The notes: generated by a model from the sequence alone, not told the origin. Shown: positions 1 to 7,219, numbered from the stretch's first letter. The stretch is DNA of 16,297 bases from Saprospiraceae bacterium (GCA_013361075.1 JABWAJ010000245.1:1-16297), one strand, 5' to 3'. Numbers and translations: made by a program.

Positions 1-170
1 TCATGACGGAGCGAAAGCGAGGAAATTTTGTTTTAGACAAGGCGGATTTTGCAGACGTAGCTGGCAGCTACGGCGAAAAAATCCAACGCAGTATAAAATG
101 CTTGCATTCGACGTAGTCAAATAAAATTTGCCGCTTGCAGCCCGTTGATGAATTCCCGAACAAGCTCTTA
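1..170 (-). repeat. MITE-like palindromic intergenic repeat, copy 1 (left part probably beyond window edge)
   Basis: This is the reverse complement of the element at 6799-6980. Positions 76-160 match 6808-6892 over 85 bp without a difference, and 22-54 match 6935-6967 at 32 of 33. The right end (157-170) reads CGAACAAGCTCTTA, the same terminal motif as at 6967-6980. In the middle lies a near-perfect hairpin at 56-72 (CGTAGCTGGCAGCTACG). The first bases of the window (tcatga) fit the start of a mirrored terminal repeat whose outer bases would lie left of position 1; that is inference. It contains no coding sequence. It could be a non-autonomous transposable element or a transcribed structured repeat. 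Confidence 0.75.
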
Positions 171-239
171 GCCCAAATTAAGGCGACATATCGCTGCATA
201 GTAAATAAGAAAAGAACAACATAATTAAAACCCTTTGGC

Positions 240-1262
240 ATGAGGCTTAAATATTTACTACTGCTTTCGATTGTTTTATTTCAAATTCCATCTTTTGCAC
301 AACGAGAATTTGGCATTTGCGATTCTACCTCCTATCCACTCAACGATGATACCACCATAATTGCAGGCAGGTATCATTTGTATACGCATTCAAACAACAC
401 ATTAAACGTCCTTTATGATTTCTCTTCCTTAGACGTTAATGAATATATCAGAGATTTTGACATCATCAAACCTGATCTTTGGTATACAGTTGTAGGGCTT
501 AGGTATATAGGCGGTCCAACAAGGTTATATAAAAGTACGGACAGAGGGCAAATTTGGTCGTTGGACACGAGTCACTACAATACACCGGATTTAGAATTTA
601 TATCCCAACAATTCATTCAGTCAATAAATAATTTACAGCATTTGAATGGCGACACCCTGATCATGTTTATGCATTATTACGAATCAGGAATAATTTACTC
701 AACTGATTTGGGATTAAATTGGACAAAATGGTTTAACAATTTAATATCCCACTATCAGGGGATGTTTGAATGCGACAACAAGTATTATATTTTTGGTTAT
801 GAAGGTGATGGATTCAGAGCATCCATGTTTGGTTTTGATAAGAACCTGTTATTTTCATCCGACAGCACCGGGATTTGGAATTCATTTAATCCTATGGGGT
901 TTCATCCACCCTGCTACCAGGGCGCTGATACCATAAGATGTATTTATGCACCGGGTAATTTGACCAGATGCGGTACTTATGATTTTTTTAAAAACAAGAT
1001 CAATTCGCTTTGTTCTCCGGTAAGCACCGCAGCGTTTACAAAAAATGCAGTTAAAATTTACCCCAACCCATTTAAGGACAAAATAAATACGGAAGGAACA
1101 ACCGGGGCAGAAATCTATGCCTTAACAAATTTGTACGGCCAAATGGTTTGGTCTGGTAAACAAATAGAGCAGCAGGACTTTTACTACCTGGCAAGCGGCA
1201 TTTACTTCCTGACAGTCCTTACAGACCATGGAAGACAAACGGTAAAGCTGGTAAAAGAATAA
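240..1262 (+). CDS. Secreted Asp-box (BNR-like) protein with type IX secretion sorting domain
   Basis: A 340-residue protein exported by Sec and then across the outer membrane by the type IX system. Residues 1-20 form a signal peptide (hydrophobic stretch ending SFA). Two Asp-boxes (SxDxGxxW) are visible at residues 99-106 and 154-161, with a degenerate third at 206-213. They mark beta-propeller blades of the kind seen in sialidase-like and photosynthesis-stability-factor-like folds. The C-terminal ~70 residues are a type A sorting domain: IYPNP at 273-277, a central LYGQMVW segment, an ASGIYFL segment and a lysine-rich end. No catalytic residues of sialidases can be identified, so an enzyme role is not claimed. 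With only two or three Asp-boxes it is short for a full propeller. The start ATG at 240 is the only one that gives the signal peptide. Nearby genes suggest no pathway. Confidence 0.85.
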   Translation: MRLKYLLLLSIVLFQIPSFAQREFGICDSTSYPLNDDTTIIAGRYHLYTHSNNTLNVLYDFSSLDVNEYIRDFDIIKPDLWYTVVGLRYIGGPTRLYKSTDRGQIWSLDTSHYNTPDLEFISQQFIQSINNLQHLNGDTLIMFMHYYESGIIYSTDLGLNWTKWFNNLISHYQGMFECDNKYYIFGYEGDGFRASMFGFDKNLLFSSDSTGIWNSFNPMGFHPPCYQGADTIRCIYAPGNLTRCGTYDFFKNKINSLCSPVSTAAFTKNAVKIYPNPFKDKINTEGTTGAEIYALTNLYGQMVWSGKQIEQQDFYYLASGIYFLTVLTDHGRQTVKLVKE

Positions 1263-1439
1263 ATGGATGGTATAAGGGGAAATAATAACTGTCCTCTTGT
1301 CGTATTCTTTCCGGCCACGATGTTTTTTTCGGATATATCATTGGTTTTGCGGCAAAGATAAATTGAAATGCGGTGTTTTATAACAATAATTTTTCGGTTG
1401 TTAGAATAGCAATATTTTGTGTTGCAAAGGCTCACGGGC
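1263..1439. other. Intergenic, AT-rich, no recognisable feature
   Basis: This stretch lies between the Asp-box gene and the repeat cluster that precedes the convergent metalloprotease gene. An open frame on the minus strand here (1202-1435) overlaps the end of the upstream gene and has no signal or motif. No clear terminator hairpin is visible. The gap to 1578 as a whole is about 316 bases, of which the right half is repeat sequence described separately. Confidence 0.5.
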
Positions 1440-1487
1440 CCTGCAAACGCCGCTCATCCCGACCGAAGTCGCATAGGTGTTCGGGGG
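1440..1487 (+). repeat. Truncated copy of the GC-rich hairpin repeat (family 2)
   Basis: Positions 1440-1464 match 7051-7075 at 24 of 25 bases (cctgcaaac-ccgctcatcccgacc). After this the two diverge. The expected hairpin is only partly kept: CCCGAC near 1458-1463 can pair with GTTCGGG near 1479-1485 with a bulge. It sits directly next to the family 1 element at 1492, so this gap holds two different repeat types side by side. Confidence 0.6.
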
Positions 1488-1491
1488 CAGA

Positions 1492-1573
1492 TTGACTACG
1501 TCGAATCTTCCATTTTGGCAGAGATAGCCAGCAGCTATCTTGAAACGTAAGTTCGACGTAGTCAAAAAATCCC
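1492..1573 (-). repeat. Compact family 1 element with perfect 14-bp inverted ends
   Basis: A 74-bp unit (1492-1565) begins with TTGACTACGTCGAA and ends with its exact reverse complement (1552-1565). Inside is a second hairpin at 1522-1540 (7-bp stem AGATAGC/GCTATCT, 5-nt loop). Positions 1517-1573 are nearly the reverse complement of 6883-6938, part of the longer element at 6799-6980. It ends 5 bp before the stop codon of the metalloprotease gene, so it lies in that gene's 3' untranslated region and could act as a transcription stop. It could also be an independent MITE that once inserted into the larger element. Confidence 0.7.
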
Positions 1574-1578
1574 AAATA

Positions 1579-4161
1579 TTAATGTTTCACAAAACGCTGC
1601 GGCTGCAACACTCCATTCACTTCGATAAGGAGGTAATACATACCAGGCGTTAGTTTAGAAATGTCGATGTTCTGCTGGTTGTTATCCAGTTTGATCTGAC
1701 GTAATGGCTGGCCGGTAGCACTCATCACTCGGATAGACTGCATGTTAGCTGCGGAGCGAACATTCAGGATGTCCTGTGCAGGGTTCGGGAATATGCTCAC
1801 GTCATTGCCTTCCAATACCATACCCGGGTCAATTTTGCCCAGATCCACTGGTGGGTTGCTGTATTCCGTATTGCTACCTTCTGCTTCTTCAATAGATACC
1901 ACGGTGCCTCCTTCTACGAGTGCTCCGCTATAAGCAGTAACCGTCACCGCATCAATGTAAATGAGGTCGCTGTTATCACTGGCATCACACTGGAAACGAA
2001 TTTGCGAGTTGCTGGCAAAATTATACTGAGCACTGCTCAAACTTACCGTAGCTACATAGAAGGTGTTATTGTTAAAGCTAGTTCCTCTGGCATAAGTGGC
2101 TACTGTGGTCCAGGTAGAGCCATTGTAGAACCGCACCCAAAAATCTTCACCATTCTCCATGCTGTTGGCGTAGAAGTAGAATTCGACATCAATTGAACTA
2201 TAACCCGACAGGTTTAACGCCGGAGAAGTCATTGCCGAAATGGTACCAGAGTTATCCCGAATGTAGATAGAATAACTTCCCTCATAAGAGCGGATGCCTG
2301 AATAGCGGGCACAATCATCACCACCATCTGCCCAGCCGTCCCAGCCAGTCTCGAAGTAGGAACCAAGGAGTACCGTGCTACCACAAGGTGCACAATCAGG
2401 GCCACCGCAGTCTACGCCCGTCTCATTGCCATTTTGAATCCCATCCGTACAAGTAGGAGCAGCTACACCTACACAGAAGTTGGTCGTTTCACTGGATCCG
2501 AAAGTACCGCCGGAAGCTTCCGTTCCATCACTGGAAGTAACCGTATAGCTACCGTTGCCGTAAGCACAGCAGATACCATCCCCGTAAGTGTCAGAAATTG
2601 TAAAGTCATAGCAACCGTCTACCAGGCAGATATTTTCTACTACAGTAGAACCATCAGGCTGTGAACCATAAGTACCACCAGAAGCCACTACAGCACCTAC
2701 GGAGTTTCTGATGGTCCAGCTTGTTTCTTCAGGGTAGTTATCCAAAACAATGGTTACAGTCACCAGGTTATCGTTACAAGGCCCGGCACAAGGTGCACAG
2801 ACGGAACCTCCGCAGTCAACCCCCGTTTCGTCACCATTCTGGATGCCGTCAGTACAAGTAGGACCAGGTACCCCACAAGTAGCCGACAAACAGCCTGCAT
2901 TGGTTACCGTATTGCGGATAACATTACCTGGCTGAGGGCCAAAACCTTGCGTAAAATCAATTCCCGTAGTGAGGTGACAATAACTCATAATGGTACCGCC
3001 GCCGGGAGGGCTACCGGGCAAAGAGCAGCTACCTTCCACCCCACCTGCACAACCATCAATAGCCGTACCGTTGCCATTCCATACACAAGCATGCGTGTGG
3101 CGCGAGCCGATCAGGTGCCCCATTTCGTGGGTTACGACCATCACAGTGAACGAGTAAGTAGGTACGTTGCTGTAAGTGGCATCAATGCTGCTGAAACACT
3201 TGGAATTATCAGGATTGGAATTGCAGATTCCGGCAAAACCGGCGGCAATACCACCACTGGCCTGATAAGATACCAGGTGGCTCAAATTACCATTGAAAGC
3301 ACCTGTGTTGGCCTGGTAAGAACTCAGCATTGCGCTGGAGCTAGTGCCCGTATAAGGAGCAGGCGTATCCCAGGCTTTGATTTCAGAAATGCCCATTTCC
3401 AGGCTTTCATTCGCGTAGAGGGTGATGGCTTGGTTGAACACCCCCGTCACATAGTTGGTCGCACCGACTACCCCACCTTTATTCGTCACGATATCATCGT
3501 CAATTTCAATGTATACCTGGATACAATCGCCCGTTGCCCTGGCTTGGCTGTACTCCAGATCGCTGGCCCTGTACACTTCTCCATCATCAGGCGTAGCACA
3601 GTCTAAATCCCGTGGTTGCTTGAAGTAGCGGTCATTGTAAATTACATGCTCTTTGTTACGAGCCCCCTCAACGAGGCCGATTACATAGTTGCCGTATTTT
3701 GTGGAGATCAGGCCGTGAATCTCATTGTCGAATACGCTAATGGCAACCAGGGCGGTGGGGTCACCATCCAATGTTCCTGCGTAGTAAAGGCCAGGTGTGT
3801 AATCTACGCTTCTCCCACTGCTGGTAGTCAGTACAAAATCATCTGAAAGTAACTTGTTGGGAATCAGCGTAACAACAGCTTCGCCCTGGCCTGGCAGCGG
3901 AAAAGTAAGGCTTAGTACCTCCGGGCGCTCCTGTTGTAAATTGCGAATTGCTTCGCGATCAAGTGTTACAATCAGCCCTTCTGTAAGGACATTTTCAGGG
4001 ATATCAAAATCCTTGAGACTCCGATCGGTAGCGGTAACAAGTACATAATCACTTATGTCGTGTTTGGCAACTGCTTTAGCTACCCGTTTGGCAACAGCTC
4101 CTTGTCCAAATGCCAGTACTGGCACAAACAAAAGCAATAGTAGATAGTGCACGTTTTTCAT
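1579..4161 (-). CDS. Secreted M12B (reprolysin-like) zinc metalloprotease with T9SS sorting domain
   Basis: The 860-residue start at 4161 is chosen because it begins MKNVHYLLLLLFVPVLAFGQ, a clear signal peptide; the frame is open 56 codons further upstream but that extension is not signal-like. Residues ~24-204 resemble an M12B propeptide. The catalytic domain (~212-428) has the metzincin zinc site HEMGHLIGSRH (345-355; His345, Glu346, His349, His355) and a Met-turn around Met392 (TIMSY). Two Cys-rich CTDGIQNG(D/N)ETGVDCGG modules (435-459 and 570-593) flank a domain with a YGDGICC motif (about 465-565). A jelly-roll or MAM-like domain follows (599-744), then a type A sorting domain (~789-860, IFPNP at 790-794). 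The family hydrolyses proteins extracellularly. The host substrate is unknown. It is a stand-alone gene convergent with the Asp-box gene. Confidence 0.9.
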   Translation of the reverse strand: MKNVHYLLLLLFVPVLAFGQGAVAKRVAKAVAKHDISDYVLVTATDRSLKDFDIPENVLTEGLIVTLDREAIRNLQQERPEVLSLTFPLPGQGEAVVTLIPNKLLSDDFVLTTSSGRSVDYTPGLYYAGTLDGDPTALVAISVFDNEIHGLISTKYGNYVIGLVEGARNKEHVIYNDRYFKQPRDLDCATPDDGEVYRASDLEYSQARATGDCIQVYIEIDDDIVTNKGGVVGATNYVTGVFNQAITLYANESLEMGISEIKAWDTPAPYTGTSSSAMLSSYQANTGAFNGNLSHLVSYQASGGIAAGFAGICNSNPDNSKCFSSIDATYSNVPTYSFTVMVVTHEMGHLIGSRHTHACVWNGNGTAIDGCAGGVEGSCSLPGSPPGGGTIMSYCHLTTGIDFTQGFGPQPGNVIRNTVTNAGCLSATCGVPGPTCTDGIQNGDETGVDCGGSVCAPCAGPCNDNLVTVTIVLDNYPEETSWTIRNSVGAVVASGGTYGSQPDGSTVVENICLVDGCYDFTISDTYGDGICCAYGNGSYTVTSSDGTEASGGTFGSSETTNFCVGVAAPTCTDGIQNGNETGVDCGGPDCAPCGSTVLLGSYFETGWDGWADGGDDCARYSGIRSYEGSYSIYIRDNSGTISAMTSPALNLSGYSSIDVEFYFYANSMENGEDFWVRFYNGSTWTTVATYARGTSFNNNTFYVATVSLSSAQYNFASNSQIRFQCDASDNSDLIYIDAVTVTAYSGALVEGGTVVSIEEAEGSNTEYSNPPVDLGKIDPGMVLEGNDVSIFPNPAQDILNVRSAANMQSIRVMSATGQPLRQIKLDNNQQNIDISKLTPGMYYLLIEVNGVLQPQRFVKH

Positions 4162-4298
4162 ACTAGAAGAATTAAGATGATGAATAATAATATCCCAGGA
4201 ATTTACTTCTTCAAGTAAACCCAGCCTAAACCAGAGTAAATTATTGTTTAAAAAAGCGGTGTTATCTTTAGTGGAGCTTCTCAATACTGGATTGATTG

Positions 4299-4330
4299 CA
4301 AGGTATCTTTTTTTATTTATTTGTACCAAA
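4299..4330 (-). promoter_or_regulatory. Possible Bacteroidota-type promoter of the metalloprotease gene
   Basis: On the minus strand TTTG (4330-4327) is followed 21 bp later by TACCTTG (4305-4299), close to the Bacteroidota -33/-7 pattern TTTG...TAnnTTTG but one T short in the -7 box. Transcription would start near 4292, leaving a leader of about 130 bases before the ATG at 4161. It also supports the downstream start choice, because the alternative start at 4329 would lie upstream of the transcript. Confidence 0.35.
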
Positions 4331-4462
4331 TGAATGCTTCTAATTTAAAAAATTATTTTTTCCAGCTTACGCCATTTTTAATATTGTAAAATCAACAATA
4401 AGCAGTATTGGTGAAGCACCCACTTCACAAAGAAAACCTGAGCGTCTAAAACGAACTCACCC

Positions 4463-4480
4463 CGAACAAGCGCTTAGCCC
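4463..4480 (+). repeat. Terminal-repeat remnant of the family 1 element
   Basis: CGAACAAGCGCTTAGCCC matches the right end of copy 1 (157-174) at 17 of 18 bases, including the flanking GCCC. No internal part of the element is present to its left. It is an isolated end sequence, 8 bp from the stop codon of the propeller lipoprotein gene, and may be what is left after deletion of a copy or one half of an old insertion. Confidence 0.5.
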
Positions 4481-4488
4481 GCTTCAGG

Positions 4489-5592
4489 CTACTGTTTATC
4501 CTCCGAATAATCAATAAATATTTTTCCATCGAAAAGGTAGAGACCTGTTTCTCTCGTACCCACCCAAAGATTTCCAGTTTTATCTTCCAAAATTGTCCAA
4601 ATCCAAGGGTTGATCAGGCCATCTTTAAAACAGGTGAACGATTTTCCATTGTAACAGGAAAGGCCGCCATCACCACCAAACCAAAGGTTGCCGTTTTTGT
4701 CTTCTATGATCTTCGTAACCAGACCATTATAACCTGGAAAACCATCGGTTTTTGTAAAACTTGTAAATGTTTTTCCATCGTAACGGTAGGCTCCGGCCCA
4801 ATTGCTGAACCAAATATTCCCGTTTTTATCTTGACATTGAGGCCAAGCCCAACTATGAATGACTCGTTTCGAATCGAATTGAAGCGTTAGTTCTTTTAGT
4901 TTAAAGTTGGTTATTGATTTACCATCATAACGAAAAACACCTTCGTTGGTTCGTCCACCAAACCAAATGTTACCTGCTTTATCTTCTAAAATACGCTCCA
5001 CCTTATCGTTACTGCCTAAAAAGCTATTTGCAGCCTCATTAATGGCAAACGGAGTAAAGAATTTGCCATCGTAGTTATACACCCCATCTATTGTTACAAA
5101 CCATAGTTTTCCGCTTTTTGCTTGCATGATGCTGTAAACCCAATGCGAGTTGCGGTAGTATTCATTCTTGTTGGGAGGAAGGTTTTTGGGTAAAGGAATC
5201 TCGATTTTAGTAAATATTTTATCCTCTGTCCTGAGCGATTTGTGCTGATCGGAACCCACGTGAGCCGAAGGGTCGTAAAGACAAAGCCCCGCATCCGTAC
5301 CTATCCAAATTTTACCATCTTTATCTTCCAAAATGCAAGAAACATGATTACTGTTTAGCCCATTGGCCACTAAAAATTGACTAAACGATTTCCCGTCATA
5401 TTTATAAAGTCCATTATCTGAGGTTCCAAACCAAAGGTTGCCTGATTTGTCCTGCAGGCTGCATTGAACATTGCCATTTCCCAGATTTTTTATAAGTTTT
5501 GGAGGTTCCTTTTCTTTGGGTACATCTTTTTTAACGGGTCCGTTGCAGGCCGTCCCCAAAAGTAGAATTGCCAGGAAAATAAAAACTTGCAT
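4489..5592 (-). CDS. Lipoprotein with seven two-component-regulator propeller repeats
   Basis: A 367-residue protein with a lipoprotein signal (hydrophobic residues 3-12, lipobox LLGTAC, lipidated Cys16). It carries seven copies of the Reg_prop motif, of the form D-K-x-G-N-L-W-F-G-T, at residues 48, 90, 158, 204, 255, 298 and 337. They are followed by the usual GxxxYDGKSF strand, and seven repeats are enough for one closed seven-bladed propeller. In the family this module normally forms half of the periplasmic sensor of hybrid histidine kinases (two propellers plus a Y_Y_Y domain). Here there is no Y_Y_Y domain, transmembrane helix, kinase or regulator, and the protein ends straight after blade seven. 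A membrane-anchored ligand-binding or scaffold role is inference. No neighbouring gene suggests a partner. Confidence 0.85.
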   Translation of the reverse strand: MQVFIFLAILLLGTACNGPVKKDVPKEKEPPKLIKNLGNGNVQCSLQDKSGNLWFGTSDNGLYKYDGKSFSQFLVANGLNSNHVSCILEDKDGKIWIGTDAGLCLYDPSAHVGSDQHKSLRTEDKIFTKIEIPLPKNLPPNKNEYYRNSHWVYSIMQAKSGKLWFVTIDGVYNYDGKFFTPFAINEAANSFLGSNDKVERILEDKAGNIWFGGRTNEGVFRYDGKSITNFKLKELTLQFDSKRVIHSWAWPQCQDKNGNIWFSNWAGAYRYDGKTFTSFTKTDGFPGYNGLVTKIIEDKNGNLWFGGDGGLSCYNGKSFTCFKDGLINPWIWTILEDKTGNLWVGTRETGLYLFDGKIFIDYSEDKQ

Positions 5593-5875
5593 TTGTAATG
5601 ATTTTTTTATTCAATGGTTCGTGAAGAACAGCCGCTTGGCGGCGTAGCATTATGAGAAATAAAAAAAGGCGTATGTGTTTGATTTTCCACAATCGAATAC
5701 ACGCACGCCATGACAGGAATACGAGATTCCCTTGCAGCAAAGATCAAAGAAATTGCGGGAAAAGGTGCAGTTGGGATGAGCGCTTCTCACAAATAACAAA
5801 TACCCGACAATCTAAGACGTATTGCAAGTTTTTCTAAGTCTCAAAAAAAAATCATTGCTCAAAGGCATATTTTTA
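5593..5875. other. Intergenic region with a cluster of three hairpins
   Basis: No gene is supported here. Three inverted repeats are visible. The first is at 5631-5643 (GCCGC-TTG-GCGGC). A long imperfect one spans 5668-5709, where the arm 5668-5684 pairs with 5691-5709 around a 6-nt loop, with about three interruptions. A third is at 5716-5730 (GGAAT/ATTCC, 5-nt loop). They lie between divergent genes, upstream of the propeller lipoprotein start (5592). They could be a structured leader, operators, or a worn repeat element like those elsewhere in the window. Confidence 0.5.
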
Positions 5876-5905
5876 TTGTTTATCAATAAATTTCTATTAC
5901 CTTTG
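5876..5905 (+). promoter_or_regulatory. Bacteroidota-type promoter for the DUF2975/HTH pair
   Basis: TTG at 5876-5878, then 19 bp, then TACCTTTG at 5898-5905, an exact match to the Bacteroidota -7 box TAnnTTTG. Start of transcription is expected near 5912, giving a leader of about 120 bases before the ATG at 6035. Confidence 0.55.
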
Positions 5906-5926
5906 TGACATCATTTTATACTTCGT

Positions 5927-5975
5927 GCTGCTGGGTTTTGCGCATTGGCTTTGACCTAACCCCCAGATTAGCAGC
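5927..5975 (+). promoter_or_regulatory. Possible structured leader of the DUF2975/HTH transcript
   Basis: GCTGCT (5927-5932) can pair with AGCAGC (5970-5975), and GGGTT/TAACCC extends the stem inward (5933-5937 with 5957-5962), with a bulge around CCAGATT. It lies within the predicted untranslated leader about 60 bases before the start codon. No known riboswitch class is recognised. Confidence 0.3.
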
Positions 5976-6034
5976 GCTCAGTATGACAAAAAAGGCTTCG
6001 TGCCTGGCGGTGCGAGGCATAAACCATAACAAGC

Positions 6035-6571
6035 ATGTCAGCAAAAAGCAACTTCGTATTTAAAGCCCTGAACATTGTGGCCTGGATCATCTTCGTCGGC
6101 TTGTGCATTGAAGCAGGTGGTTTGATCGTCAATTTTGTATTCAGCCTGTACAAACCTGAATTTGTCCAGAATTTATACCAAAAGCTGGACTTAAGCGAAA
6201 TGTATAGTCGCAGTAAATGGGCCTTTTTTAATATGTACACGTTTATATTGGTCATCTCGATTTTGAAAGCTTACCTGTTTTATGTGGTCATCAGATTGAT
6301 TTACAAACTTGATTTGTCAAACCCCTTCAACCGCTATGTTTCTGAACAAATTACACAGATTAGTTACCTTACCCTGTCCATAGGACTCTTAAGTTACATC
6401 GCCCGGCAAACTGCTAAAAATTTGATGCATCGTGGGTACGAAATTGACCAGCTAAGTCAGTTTTGGGTAGATAGCGAGGCTTTTATTTTAATGGCAGCTA
6501 TCGTCTATATCATTGCGATTATTTTTAAAAAGGGAATTGAATTACAAAATGAAAACGACTTAACCATATAA
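6035..6571 (+). CDS. DUF2975 family membrane protein
   Basis: 178 residues with four predicted membrane segments (about 8-36, 66-90, 104-122 and 147-164). It has the C-terminal signature typical of the family, a lysine-rich turn followed by G-I-E-L-Q-N-E-N-D-L-T-I at 167-178. DUF2975 proteins (e.g. Bacillus YoaS) are usually encoded with a small Cro/CI-type regulator, exactly as here, where the next gene starts 3 bp after the stop. The molecular function of the family is unknown; a membrane partner that controls the regulator is the usual guess and is only inference. The start is supported by a promoter about 130 bp upstream and by the first segment beginning at once. Confidence 0.85.
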   Translation: MSAKSNFVFKALNIVAWIIFVGLCIEAGGLIVNFVFSLYKPEFVQNLYQKLDLSEMYSRSKWAFFNMYTFILVISILKAYLFYVVIRLIYKLDLSNPFNRYVSEQITQISYLTLSIGLLSYIARQTAKNLMHRGYEIDQLSQFWVDSEAFILMAAIVYIIAIIFKKGIELQNENDLTI

Positions 6572-6574
6572 GCT

Positions 6575-6790
6575 ATGCCAATTATTGTAAATTTGGATGT
6601 AATGATGGCAAAGCGAAAAATGTCGCTCAATGAGCTGTCAGAAAAAGTGGAACTAACGCTTTCTAATCTTTCGATCTTAAAAACGGGAAAAGCGAAAGCC
6701 ATCCGTTTCAGCACATTAGAAGCGATTTGTAGGGCACTGGATTGTCAGCCTGCTGATATTCTTGAATACGTGGAAGAAAGACAAAGTTAA
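6575..6790 (+). CDS. Small Cro/CI-type (XRE/HTH_26) transcriptional regulator
   Basis: 71 residues, essentially only a helix-turn-helix domain. Residues 3-12 form a beta-like N-terminus (IIVNLDVMMA), followed by KRKMSLNELSEKVELTLSNL (helices 1-3, recognition helix near TLSNLSILKTGKA) and the typical tail of the family, FSTLEAICRALDCQPADILEY (48-67). Similar proteins are YozG and the HTH_26 group. It is co-transcribed with the DUF2975 gene (3-bp gap) and probably regulates its own operon by binding near the promoter at 5876-5905; that is inference. A family 1 repeat begins 9 bp after the stop. Confidence 0.9.
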   Translation: MPIIVNLDVMMAKRKMSLNELSEKVELTLSNLSILKTGKAKAIRFSTLEAICRALDCQPADILEYVEERQS

Positions 6791-6798
6791 CTGTTGCT

Positions 6799-6980
6799 TA
6801 GAGCTTATTCGGGAATTCATCAACGGGCTGCAAGCGGCAAATTTTATTTGACTACGTCGAATGCAAGCATTTTATACTGCGTTGGATTTTTTGACTACGT
6901 CGAACTTACGTTTCAAGATAGCTGCTGGCTATCTCTGCAAAACCCGCCTTGTCTAAAACAAAATTTCGAACAAGCTCTTA
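6799..6980 (+). repeat. MITE-like palindromic intergenic repeat, copy 2 (complete)
   Basis: A 182-bp element bounded by imperfect 14-bp inverted ends (TTAGAGCTTATTCG at 6799-6812, CGAACAAGCTCTTA at 6967-6980; two mismatches). It contains two direct copies of TTGACTACGTCGAA (6848-6861 and 6891-6904) and a hairpin AGATAGCTGCTGGCTATCT (6916-6934). It is the inverse of the copy at 1-170, which lacks the second TTGACTACGTCGAA and has a different hairpin stem. No convincing target-site duplication is seen. An open frame runs across it (6794-7036) but reads only repeat sequence. Confidence 0.8.
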
Positions 6981-7050
6981 GGCAAACCTTCGCATGGCCA
7001 ACAAATCTCTTTTTTTGGAAAGCGCTAAACACTTGATAATAAGCCCTACA

Positions 7051-7135
7051 CCTGCAAACACCGCTCATCCCGACCACGGTCGGGACGGCAGACGAAACGC
7101 GACGGATTGTAAATCCGCGCGAGCAAAGGACGTGT
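7051..7135 (+). repeat. GC-rich double-hairpin intergenic repeat (family 2), copy 1
   Basis: Two hairpins in tandem: CCCGACC-AC-GGTCGGG (7068-7083) and CGGATT-GTA-AATCCG (7103-7117), joined by an agacgaaacgcg linker and followed by CGCGAGCAAAGGACGTG. The same order of hairpin, linker, hairpin and GCGAGC tail is found on the other strand at 10570-10674 and 12241-12354. It lies downstream of the minus-strand TlpA-like gene and right of the family 1 copy. The rest of the 6791-7219 gap shows nothing else convincing. Confidence 0.6.
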
Positions 7136-7219
7136 TTTTATAAAATGGCGAATAATGAACCCGTTGCGTTAGTTGAGAACATCCTGCACGAGCGGATCCG
7201 AGTTTCGAAGAGTAGTATA

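Noticed and set aside
2947..3606. 219-codon open frame on the plus strand
   Set aside because: It lies opposite the catalytic domain of the metalloprotease, whose zinc site and Met-turn are intact.
1..6980. Composite transposon bounded by family 1 copies
   Set aside because: No transposase is present in either copy or between them, and no target-site duplication can be seen; a pair of independently inserted repeats is enough.
6794..7036. 80-codon open frame
   Set aside because: It reads almost entirely through the family 1 repeat; the homologous copy at 1-170 does not preserve a comparable frame.
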